Assembly: GCA_934725785.1 (NCBI GenBank)
Contig: CAKVCS010000047.1
Location: 1-7,620 of the forward strand
DNA from: an uncultured Bacteroidales bacterium
GTDB lineage: Bacteria > Bacteroidota > Bacteroidia > Bacteroidales > Marinilabiliaceae
DNA: 7,620 nucleotides
Direction: 5' to 3'
Shown: piece after piece, positions 1-6,664 of the stretch
Layout of the letters: the number at the start of each line of letters is the position of its first letter
Position numbering within the stretch: the stretch's first letter is position 1
The notes under the pieces: generated by a model
Database searches by the model: none
What the model was told of the DNA's origin: nothing
What the model saw: only the letters and a program-made list of their open reading frames with translations
Position numbers and translations under genes: made by a program

Positions 1-520
1 ACAGGGGCGACTTTGGGTTATACGGGTCGCAGTTCACATTATAGTCAAGAAAGACAAGATCAGACTCCAGGCTCTTCCTCTTAATCTTGTCAACCAGAGA
101 CGCCGCCGCGGGACGGTTTTCAAGCACCCACTTGTAGCAAGGCAAGTAGATACGCATACGAGCCTCGACATACGGTAGCAGACTGCCCTCCGATTGAAAC
201 CAGTGCCCCAAAGGCTCTCCGAAGCGTCTCACCGTCCTCTTCAGATTCCTCATGGTGTCATTTTTAAACATATTGACGTCATAAGAGGAGCCTTGAAACA
301 CCTTAAGTCCCTGCCAGACAGCCTCGACACACGCGGCGTAAACGCCATCCATTCCTGGCACGGGTATACCTCCGTGTGGGTAAAATGGACTGAGAAGCTT
401 TGCGTACGAGTGCTCGTACTTGCCTTGCGACTTAGAAGTCAAGTCAAGGACGACTGCCCCCGGATGCCTTGCCTCTATAGTCTCAGGCTTGCACCTTACG
501 TTCTCTACGAATATCGTCAT
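1..520 (-). CDS. DUF6939-type, NADAR-like protein (partial, 3' end beyond window)
   Basis: This reading frame starts at the ATG at 520 and leaves the window at the left edge after 173 codons. The start is set by an AAGGG-type ribosome site about 7 bases upstream and by the 15-base gap to the preceding gene. The N-terminus MTIFVENVR, the block LSPFYPHGGIPVP (residues 43-55), a CVEAVWQGLKVF block (64-75), NLKRTVRRFG (92-101) and YKWVLEN (129-135) are what I recall of the DUF6939 family, usually about 190-200 residues, so only a short C-terminal piece should be missing. The order 'SPFYP ... glutamate-containing helix ending QGLKVF ... KRTVRRFGEPLGH' resembles NADAR domains (SNFYP ... SVEHxxQAxKF ... 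LGR). NADAR enzymes hydrolyse ADP-ribose from guanine bases. That link is my inference; Glu66 would be the matching acidic residue. As the last gene of an operon led by a DarT homologue, it is the best candidate for the antidote. Confidence is good for the family and moderate for the function. Confidence 0.75.
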   Translation of the reverse strand, partial: MTIFVENVRCKPETIEARHPGAVVLDLTSKSQGKYEHSYAKLLSPFYPHGGIPVPGMDGVYAACVEAVWQGLKVFQGSSYDVNMFKNDTMRNLKRTVRRFGEPLGHWFQSEGSLLPYVEARMRIYLPCYKWVLENRPAAASLVDKIKRKSLESDLVFLDYNVNCDPYNPKSPL

Positions 521-535
521 ATTACGCCCTTTTTG

Positions 536-1681
536 TTATTGATGCCTCTTGTCCTTGACTGGCTTAGCATTATCCACGGCAGCATCCTCAAAATTCAGGA
601 ATTTTTCGGGATTGGCTTTCGCCTCGGCCACTTGCCTCTCCCTCCATATTTTCACAGCCTCGTTTATTGCCTCCATTTGAGCCTGGGCAATCTGCTCTTG
701 CGCAGCCTTAATGACGTCTAATTCCTTCTGAGCTTGAATCTCATTTTCTAATACGGACACCTTAACACGGGTATTAACATAGTCGTTGATGTCGGAGACC
801 TTTTTATCGCACAGAGTCTTTACTCTATACATCTCCATGCGCAGCATCTCGTCATACGGTCCGTCGGCAATCATCATCTTAAAGAAAGTAGGCGCGGTCT
901 CCACAATAATGAAGAGCAGCATGATGAATATAGACGCGAGCTTGGTGGACGTGTTTTCGTCCTTTATCTTGGCGAATGCAAGCATCTTGGCTTGAAACCC
1001 GTCAAACTCGCCATCCAGCAGATTCTTGAATGAGTTTTTAGACTCCGCCGCGACATTTTTCAGGACATCCCTCTCCGACACAAGTTTGCTGAGCTCTCTG
1101 TCATTATCGGATATTCGCTTAATCTTATCTTCCTCACCCTTGTCCAGCATCCCCCTTACGTCAGAACTGACCTTTGACAGCTGAGCGTTTATGCCGTTGA
1201 CTGAGGCTAGCAGACTGTTCGCCGTTTTGGAATGCGCGCCCCTGCGTTGAGAAAGGCTCTGAAGTTCACCGTCAATTTGCTCGATTTGGCTTTGTTGCTG
1301 GCGTCTTCTTTCTGAGAATGCAGAACTAAGCTCGGACGCCGCAACCAATGCGCTCCTCTTGCTCTTCAGCGATGATATTCTCGAGTCTATCTCTCGAACA
1401 GCCTTGATCTCCTCATTATAAGCGTCCCGCTTTGGCTTGCTCTCTGCCACCAGTTTGTCTATCTGCTCGTTACCACTATGAATTTGTGCTTGAAAAAGCG
1501 GGGCGGGATTCTCCCTTATCAAATCATTAGACTGACGTATCTCATTGATTTTGTTTTCAATTGACTCAATCTTCTCATTGGTCTCTGCCACATACTGACG
1601 TTCTCTCGCCTGTTTCATCTCTTCAATGGCAATCCTTATCTCATCGTCAAAAATCTTGAGTTCGAGCGGAGTGGATATCAC
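536..1681 (-). CDS. DUF4407-like coiled-coil membrane protein, N-terminally truncated
   Basis: The frame encodes 381 residues from a GTG at 1681, with an AGGAG 11 bases upstream (1693-1697). It opens with VISTPLELKIF, which in full-length DUF4407 proteins directly follows the N-terminal membrane helices. Those helices, roughly the first 100 residues, are absent here. Residues about 12-240 are charged, Gln/Glu/Lys-rich and heptad-like, so probably a long coiled coil. One hydrophobic segment at about 248-268 (FIMLLFIIVETAPTFF) is followed by GPYDEML, the typical DUF4407 C-terminal membrane signature. A second coiled-coil stretch (about 305-355) follows. The function of DUF4407 is unknown; a membrane-anchored scaffold or sensor is a guess. 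The gene starts 17 bases after darT ends and stops 15 bases before the NADAR-like gene, so the three are an operon. The frame stays open for 28 codons upstream into the end of darT but offers no ATG, GTG or TTG. It could be a working short form or a decayed remnant; 381 clean codons favour the former. Confidence 0.82.
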   Translation of the reverse strand: MISTPLELKIFDDEIRIAIEEMKQARERQYVAETNEKIESIENKINEIRQSNDLIRENPAPLFQAQIHSGNEQIDKLVAESKPKRDAYNEEIKAVREIDSRISSLKSKRSALVAASELSSAFSERRRQQQSQIEQIDGELQSLSQRRGAHSKTANSLLASVNGINAQLSKVSSDVRGMLDKGEEDKIKRISDNDRELSKLVSERDVLKNVAAESKNSFKNLLDGEFDGFQAKMLAFAKIKDENTSTKLASIFIMLLFIIVETAPTFFKMMIADGPYDEMLRMEMYRVKTLCDKKVSDINDYVNTRVKVSVLENEIQAQKELDVIKAAQEQIAQAQMEAINEAVKIWRERQVAEAKANPEKFLNFEDAAVDNAKPVKDKRHQ

Positions 1682-1698
1682 AATTAAAACATCTCCTA

Positions 1699-2274
1699 TT
1701 AGGACATCTTCTGGTATATAGCCATCATAAACTTCTCGTATTTTGTTATGTAGCGGAGCGGAATCTTATGAGGGACAAGGACTTCGGCTTGGTAATAAGG
1801 TCTGTCATCCTCATCCAAATCAAAATATCGCCTGTTGAAGACATTAAACCGTATGTGGCTCTTCATCTTGCTCCACCCGCCACGCAGGAAACCTTTTTTT
1901 GTGCTTGCCGCATTGCGGTCGGAGAATAGCACATCTGGTAGTCCTGCCACTTCTGTGGAAATCTTCAGGACGACAGGATCATCGATCCTGCCATCATTTT
2001 GAGCCACGTACATCATCGGGTTGTCTCGTACAAAGGAGACCCGGACATAAGACTCCAGCCCGACTTTCTCATCAAGCGTCCGCGACACGTCGCTGCCGCC
2101 AGGCTTATTGATACGCACACCGCTCCGCAAGCAGTCTTTCCAAGAGAGCAGTCCGCCAGATTGCACGATGCTGCGCAAATTGCGCCGGTCCGTGAAATGG
2201 TAGAAGGAGTAGACTCCCTTCGATTTTAATTGTTCCTGGATCGCACTGTCAGCCCCACCCCACATTGCGCACAT
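1699..2274 (-). CDS. darT: DarT-family ADP-ribosyltransferase toxin (DUF4433)
   Basis: This 191-residue protein fits the DarT family, which uses NAD+ to attach ADP-ribose to bases in DNA. DarT2 enzymes modify thymidine and are countered by a DarG macrodomain. DarT1 enzymes modify guanosine and are countered by NADAR proteins. Visible hallmarks, in order: YHFT (residues 25-28, NAD-binding histidine region), RNLRSIVQSGGLLSW (31-45), SRTLDEKVGL (64-73), YVRVSFVRDNPMMY (76-89), FSDRNAAS (117-124) and YYQAEVLVP (160-168). Glu164 sits where the catalytic glutamate of DarT is expected, and Arg65 is a candidate for the conserved arginine. Length is normal, so the gene looks intact. The start is the ATG at 2274; an ATG three codons later (2265) is equally possible, since neither has a clear ribosome site. 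It is the first gene of the operon and lies behind the alaS terminator. No DarG macrodomain is in view; the NADAR-like gene two places downstream makes DarT1-type guanosine specificity more likely. The family is solid; the target base is inferred. Confidence 0.88.
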   Translation of the reverse strand: MCAMWGGADSAIQEQLKSKGVYSFYHFTDRRNLRSIVQSGGLLSWKDCLRSGVRINKPGGSDVSRTLDEKVGLESYVRVSFVRDNPMMYVAQNDGRIDDPVVLKISTEVAGLPDVLFSDRNAASTKKGFLRGGWSKMKSHIRFNVFNRRYFDLDEDDRPYYQAEVLVPHKIPLRYITKYEKFMMAIYQKMS

Positions 2275-2315
2275 CTTTGTTACGGGGGACGAAGTTGTGA
2301 AAAAAAAAACATCAG

Positions 2316-2323
2316 CAAAGTTT
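2316..2323 (-). promoter_or_regulatory. Candidate -7 element for the darT operon
   Basis: On the minus strand this reads AAACTTTG, matching five of the six fixed positions of the Bacteroidota -7 consensus TAnnTTTG, about 42 bases before the darT start. No convincing -33 TTTG is seen. An alternative uses the TTTG inside this element as -33 and CAACTTCG (2290-2297) as a weak -7 with an 18-base spacer. A run of ten T on the minus strand (2300-2309) lies between them. One of the two is probably the promoter, because the alaS terminator separates this operon from upstream transcription. Confidence 0.3.
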
Positions 2324-2394
2324 TTCTCAATGTTTCAGCCTGGCGGTGGATTTGTCACTGATGCATATCTGTTGAACGGCCCATCGGCTATGCA

Positions 2395-2432
2395 AAAAAC
2401 CGCCCGCCGAGATAACTCGGCGGACGGTTTTT
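2395..2432 (-). terminator. Intrinsic terminator of alaS
   Basis: Two 17-base arms (2395-2411 and 2416-2432) pair with a single C/A mismatch around an ATAA loop. The inner part is G+C-rich (CCGCCGAG / CTCGGCGG). The minus strand ends in a run of six T, 30 bases after the alaS stop. A matching T run on the plus strand means it could work in both directions, but no plus-strand gene needs it. It isolates alaS from the darT operon. Confidence 0.93.
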
Positions 2433-2462
2433 ATAAAGCGGGAGGTTATGCTCGCTCCCCCG

Positions 2463-5102
2463 CTACCCGTTCAGCTTGGAGGTGAAGAAATACTTGGCCT
2501 CGCGGAGCGCGGCCTCCATTCCGGCGGCATTCTTGCCACCAGCGGTAGCGAAGAACGGCTGACCGCCACCGCCACCCTGGATGAACTTGGCCACCTCGCG
2601 GACAGTCTGGCCAGCGTTGAGACCGAGCTCTTTCACGAGGTTGTCCGTGATGATGATGAGCAGCTGCGGCTTCTCATCGGCCACGCAGCCGAGCACTATG
2701 ACAGCCTCCTCGTACTCCCCGCGGAGCTGGTATGCCAAATCCTTGAGTTTCTCAACGAAGAGGGGCTTGACCTCGGCCACAATGAGCGCGCGCTTGCCGA
2801 TCATCTGCGCGTCGTGCTTCAAGCTCTCGCGCTCGGCCACGAGCATGCCCGTCATCATCGCCTCGGCGCGCTGCTGCAGCTTCTCGTTGTTCTGAATGAG
2901 CTGCTCGATGCTCTTGCGGATGTCCTTGCTGCCCTTCAGAGCCTCGCCGAGATCCTTGAGGGTCGATACGAGCCCGTTGACCATCTCCTCGGCCTTGTCG
3001 GCGGTGACGGCCTCTATTCGCCTTACGCCCGCCGATACCGAGCTCTCGCTCAAGATCTTGAAGAAGCCGATGTTGCCAGTGGCCTTCACGTGCGTGCCGC
3101 CGCAGAACTCGACGGACGAGCCGAACTTCACGACCCTGACCTTGTCGCCATACTTCTCGCCAAAGAGCGACATGGCCCCGAGTTTGCGCGCCTCCTCTAT
3201 AGGCATGGCGCGCTCCTCTTCCAACGGGACGTTGGCCCTTATCTTGAGGTTGACGAGGTGCTCGACCTTTGCCAGCTCCTCATCGGTCACCTTCTGGAAG
3301 TGGCTGAAGTCGAAGCGCAGATATTCGGGCGTGACGAGCGAGCCTTTCTGCTCGACGTGGCTGCCGAGGACGGTGCGCAGGGCCTCCTGCATAAGGTGCG
3401 TGGCCGAGTGGTTGTCGGCGATCAAGTCGCGGCGGTGCTCGTCAATCTTGACATGCACGGGCTTGTCGAGCACTGCGGGCAGCTCGGCGGCTATGTGGGT
3501 TATGAGGTTGTTCTCCTTTATTGTGTCGATAATTCTGACCTCCTTGCCGCTCGCGTCGCGGATGACGCCGGTGTCGCCCACCTGTCCGCCGCTCTCGCCA
3601 TAGAACGGGGTGCGGTCGAACACTATCTGTATCTGCTGCTTGTTCTTGGCCTTGACGGTGCGGTAGCGCACAATGTGCACATCGGCCTCGGTCTCGTCAT
3701 AGCCTATGAAGTCTTCCTTGACGGCCTTCTCGTCGAGGACGACCCAGTCGCCAGCCTCGATGGCAGTGGCGTTGCGCGCGCGGTCTTTCTGCGCAGCCAT
3801 CTCTTTGTCGAACTCGGCCGTGTCGGCCTCGAGGCCGTTCTCGCGGAGGATGAGTTCGGTGAGGTCGAGCGGGAAGCCGTAGGTGTCGTAAAGCTCGAAG
3901 GCCACCTTGCCGCTTATCTTGGCCTGTCCTTTCTTCTTGGTGTCGGCGATGATTCCGTTGAGCATGTTGATGCCCGTTGCGAGCGTCTTGAGGAAGCCCT
4001 CCTCCTCCTCCTTGATGACCTTGGTCACGAGCTCCTGCTGCGCCTTGAGCTCGGGGTAGGCTCCGCCCATGGTCTCGACGAGTGTCGGTATGAGCTTGTA
4101 GAGCGTGGCCTCCTTGCCTCCGAGGAACGTGTAGTTGTACCTGACGGCGCGGCGGAGGATACGGCGGATGACGTAGCCTGCCTTGTTGTTGCTTGGCAGC
4201 TGGCCGTCGGTTATGGAGAAGGCTATTGTACGGATATGGTCGGCCATTACTCGCATAGCGACATCGGTCTTCTCAGACTGGCCATATTTGACTCCCGAGA
4301 TGTCGGCGATCTTGTCGAGGAGCGGGGTGAAGACGTCGGTGTCGTAGTTGGACGTCTTGTGCTGCACGGCCCTCACGAGGCGCTCGAAGCCCATGCCCGT
4401 GTCGACGTGGTGGTTTGGCAGAGGCTCGAGCTGTCCGTTCGCCTTGCGGTTGTATTGCATGAAGACGAGGTTCCAGATCTCGATGACCTGGGGGTCGTCC
4501 TTATTTACGAGGTCGCGCCCGTTCACCTTCTTGCGCTCCTCTTCGGGGCGCATGTCATAGTGTATCTCAGAGCAAGGGCCGCAAGGGCCGGTGTCGCCCA
4601 TCTCCCAGAAGTTGTCGTGCTTGTTGCCGTCGATGATACGGTTTTTATCAACGTGTGCGGCCCACGCGTCGAAGGCCTCGACGTCTCGGGCGACGCCCTC
4701 CTCTTTCGAGCCTTCAAAAATGGTGACGTAGAGGCGGTCCTTGTCGAGCTTGATGACGTCTGTGAGGAACTCCCAAGCGAAGGCTATCGCCTCTTTCTTG
4801 AAGTAGTCGCCAAACGACCAGTTGCCGAGCATCTCGAACATGGTGTGGTGGTACGTGTCGTGCCCGACCTCCTCAAGGTCGTTGTGTTTGCCAGAGACTC
4901 GGAGGCACTTCTGCGAGTCGGACACGCGGCTCGCCGTGATGGGGACGTTGCCCAGGATGATGTCTTTGAACTGGTTCATGCCCGCGTTGGTGAACATCAG
5001 CGTGGGGTCGCCCTTAACGACCATCGGTGCGGATGGGACGATCTTGTGGCCCTTCGAGGCGAAGAAGTCCAAGAAACTTTGACGAACTTCGTTGGCAGTC
5101 AT
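2463..5102 (-). CDS. alaS: Alanyl-tRNA synthetase
   Basis: Cytoplasmic class II synthetase that charges tRNA-Ala with alanine in an ATP-dependent reaction and clears mischarged seryl- and glycyl-tRNA-Ala. It is 879 residues, the normal bacterial length, with all domains in order. The aminoacylation core opens with RQSFLDFFASKGH (7-19), then MFTNAGMNQFKD (36-47), motif 2 around HHTMFEMLGNWSFGDY (85-100), GPCGPCSEIHYD (172-183) and motif 3 at TGMGFERL (235-242). The editing domain carries YGESGGQVGDTG (501-512) and the metal-binding pair HSATH (His565, His569) with CGGTH (Cys667, His671). The C-Ala/DHHA1 domain ends with the glycine loop GGGGGQPFFATAGG (843-856). The start ATG gives the canonical N-terminus; only an A-rich leader without Shine-Dalgarno precedes it. 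It has its own promoter and terminator, so it is probably a single-gene unit. Its codons avoid TTA, CTA and TCA entirely, unlike the darT operon. Confidence 0.98.
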   Translation of the reverse strand: MTANEVRQSFLDFFASKGHKIVPSAPMVVKGDPTLMFTNAGMNQFKDIILGNVPITASRVSDSQKCLRVSGKHNDLEEVGHDTYHHTMFEMLGNWSFGDYFKKEAIAFAWEFLTDVIKLDKDRLYVTIFEGSKEEGVARDVEAFDAWAAHVDKNRIIDGNKHDNFWEMGDTGPCGPCSEIHYDMRPEEERKKVNGRDLVNKDDPQVIEIWNLVFMQYNRKANGQLEPLPNHHVDTGMGFERLVRAVQHKTSNYDTDVFTPLLDKIADISGVKYGQSEKTDVAMRVMADHIRTIAFSITDGQLPSNNKAGYVIRRILRRAVRYNYTFLGGKEATLYKLIPTLVETMGGAYPELKAQQELVTKVIKEEEEGFLKTLATGINMLNGIIADTKKKGQAKISGKVAFELYDTYGFPLDLTELILRENGLEADTAEFDKEMAAQKDRARNATAIEAGDWVVLDEKAVKEDFIGYDETEADVHIVRYRTVKAKNKQQIQIVFDRTPFYGESGGQVGDTGVIRDASGKEVRIIDTIKENNLITHIAAELPAVLDKPVHVKIDEHRRDLIADNHSATHLMQEALRTVLGSHVEQKGSLVTPEYLRFDFSHFQKVTDEELAKVEHLVNLKIRANVPLEEERAMPIEEARKLGAMSLFGEKYGDKVRVVKFGSSVEFCGGTHVKATGNIGFFKILSESSVSAGVRRIEAVTADKAEEMVNGLVSTLKDLGEALKGSKDIRKSIEQLIQNNEKLQQRAEAMMTGMLVAERESLKHDAQMIGKRALIVAEVKPLFVEKLKDLAYQLRGEYEEAVIVLGCVADEKPQLLIIITDNLVKELGLNAGQTVREVAKFIQGGGGGQPFFATAGGKNAAGMEAALREAKYFFTSKLNG

Positions 5103-5123
5103 TTTCTATGTTGCTCTATTTGT

Positions 5124-5169
5124 TTTTCCTAAAGATGTAAACTTGGCAAAGATAGTGATTTTAGGAAAA
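5124..5169. repeat. 10-bp inverted repeat flanking the alaS promoter
   Basis: TTTTCCTAAA at 5124-5133 and its exact complement TTTAGGAAAA at 5160-5169 are separated by 26 bases that contain the alaS -7 element. One arm lies just upstream of the -7 box and the other in the untranslated leader. The geometry suits a dimeric regulator or DNA looping. In a transcript reading through from the upstream barrel gene, the arms could form a weak A+U-rich hairpin. A role is not shown. Confidence 0.5.
5147..5154 (-). promoter_or_regulatory. alaS promoter, Bacteroidota -7 element
   Basis: The minus strand reads TATCTTTG, a perfect match to the Bacteroidota -7 consensus TAnnTTTG, 44 bases before the alaS ATG. 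Transcription would start near 5140, giving an A-rich leader of about 37 bases. No clear -33 TTTG is seen; TTTTCC in the expected vicinity is the nearest thing. Confidence 0.7.
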
Positions 5170-5203
5170 CATTGCCACGCGCTCGGCACGATGAGCCGCA
5201 GCC

Positions 5204-6664
5204 TCATAGCGACACCCCCACCCGGGCCACGCACCCCCACCCGACGGGCAAATCGCCCGACCGCCACAGCCTGTCGCCCGACAAGGCCACGAAGGCCGAG
5301 CGCGCCCGGCTCGGCAGGCCCACCTCGACCCTGACATCGGCCTCGAGGCCTACGGCCGACGACGAGCGCAACAGGAAGTCCTCGCGCACGGCCGCAACGG
5401 CGGCGGGCGACTCGGTCGGCCTCGCCACGCCGAGGGCGCAAGACTTGCCGACATTGGCCCGGGCGAGAGCGCCCGCCGACCAGGACACGGTCACACGCCC
5501 CATGGCGTGGCTCAGGGATGCAGCCACAGCCACCTCTACATTTTGGACCTCGACTTTCCGCCTGACGTCGGTGTTCTCCTCGCCGACAGAGACACACGCC
5601 ACGGACGAGCGCATCGAGGCAGGCATTCCAGCCTCGCGGCGCATCTGCGCAGACAGGCCAACCCGGCGCTCCGTCTGGCTATAGGGGCCGCGCGTGGCTA
5701 TCTGACGGTAATTTGTAGAGCCGTCGTCGTATATCGCGACGTCGAGCGAGAGCTTGTGGGCGTCGGCATAGGCCGAAAGCTCCGTCTCCCACACGGAGAG
5801 AGAGCCCGCCCGCGACAGCCTTACGGAGACCGCATCATCGAAAGTCTCGCATATCATGGCATTATGCAAGTCGGGCAGCATCTTCTCCACATGCCTGCGG
5901 GAGTACTCCGCGGCGACGGTGAACGGACCCGAGAAGTCGACCCCTCCTCCGACCTTCCTGCCCTTGTATGCGGCCTCCGCGTTAGGGCCAGAGAAGCGGG
6001 AGTAGTCCGCCCCAAGGCCCGTCATATGATAAACGGTGACGCTGGCGCCCTGCGCATTGTAGAAGTCGACATCGACCTCTTGCGAATATTTGCCCAAGAG
6101 CCCGGACAACCCAAAGGTGTAGCGCCCCAACATCAGCCCGCCGCCAAGCCGCACCTCTGCGCGGACGGCATCGGCTTTTGGCCTCGGGTCGTGCGTGCGG
6201 AACTCGCAAAGAGAGGAATAGCCGATGGACAGCCCCGCCATCCACCGCTCCCGCCTCCACGCGAAGCCCGCGCTGAACGCGTACTTCTCGCTATCCTTGT
6301 CGCCGCCTATGGTATCGGCGACGGCCATAGGGCCGACCTCGCCGAAGTCCGCCGACTCGCTCATGACGACGCAACTCCGGACACCTTTCTCATAGGCCGC
6401 GTCGCCCCACGCCACCCAACCGGCAGAGGGGCGCATGATGGCACCGCCCGCGGCTGAGAGCCCGCGCCACCCGTCGCCCTCCTCGACAATAGAGTTGAGA
6501 GCAGAGGATGATCGCCAAGCCACAGACACCTCGGCGGCCGTGGAGTCGACCCGCGTGAAAGCCAACGCCGGGTTGCCCGCCCACACCCCTTGAGCCGCGG
6601 AAAGACGCGGCACGAGAGCGAGGGCGAGGCAAACGGCTATGGAGGCGCTGCTACTGGAAGACAT
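5204..6664 (-). CDS. DUF6850-type outer-membrane beta-barrel protein
   Basis: 486 residues from the ATG at 6664. I chose this start over one 16 codons upstream (6712) because it begins directly with a signal peptide: MSSSSSASIAVCLALALVP then RLSAA, with likely cleavage near AA-QG at residues 24-26. It also gives a 14-base overlap with the preceding gene, typical of coupled translation. The mature part has many short alternating strands with aromatic or glycine turns (for example YAFSAGFAWRRERWMAGLSIGYSS) and ends in a strand-like GCVARVGVSL, as expected for an outer-membrane barrel. Position behind a DUF4876 gene and the overall pattern fit DUF6850 proteins of Bacteroidales, though strongly G+C-rich codon use makes it Ala/Arg/Val-rich rather than Tyr/Asn-rich. 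Substrate and role are unknown; partnership with the DUF4876 protein at the outer membrane is inferred. No strong terminator follows, and alaS begins 101 bases on. Confidence 0.75.
   Translation of the reverse strand: MSSSSSASIAVCLALALVPRLSAAQGVWAGNPALAFTRVDSTAAEVSVAWRSSSALNSIVEEGDGWRGLSAAGGAIMRPSAGWVAWGDAAYEKGVRSCVVMSESADFGEVGPMAVADTIGGDKDSEKYAFSAGFAWRRERWMAGLSIGYSSLCEFRTHDPRPKADAVRAEVRLGGGLMLGRYTFGLSGLLGKYSQEVDVDFYNAQGASVTVYHMTGLGADYSRFSGPNAEAAYKGRKVGGGVDFSGPFTVAAEYSRRHVEKMLPDLHNAMICETFDDAVSVRLSRAGSLSVWETELSAYADAHKLSLDVAIYDDGSTNYRQIATRGPYSQTERRVGLSAQMRREAGMPASMRSSVACVSVGEENTDVRRKVEVQNVEVAVAASLSHAMGRVTVSWSAGALARANVGKSCALGVARPTESPAAVAAVREDFLLRSSSAVGLEADVRVEVGLPSRARSAFVALSGDRLWRSGDLPVGWGCVARVGVSL

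Noticed and set aside
194..721. A 175-codon plus-strand frame at the left
   Set aside because: It lies opposite two minus-strand genes with recognisable protein families, and its own product resembles nothing I know.
1699..2274. A classical DarT2-DarG pair
   Set aside because: No macrodomain gene is in the window; the downstream genes are DUF4407-like and NADAR-like, so a DarT1-NADAR reading fits better.
2297..2485. A 62-codon plus-strand frame from a GTG in the darT promoter region
   Set aside because: It reads through the alaS terminator hairpin and into the alaS end, with no coding signal or homology.
2448..5132. An 894-codon plus-strand open frame covering all of alaS
   Set aside because: It is codon-in-register with alaS on the opposite strand. 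It stays open only because alaS uses no TTA, CTA or TCA codons. The translation is low-complexity (Leu/Val/Glu/His-rich) and unlike a real protein, while alaS is unmistakable.
5507..6457. A 316-codon plus-strand frame
   Set aside because: It is a shadow of the high-G+C barrel gene; its Arg/His/Pro-rich translation is typical of antisense frames.
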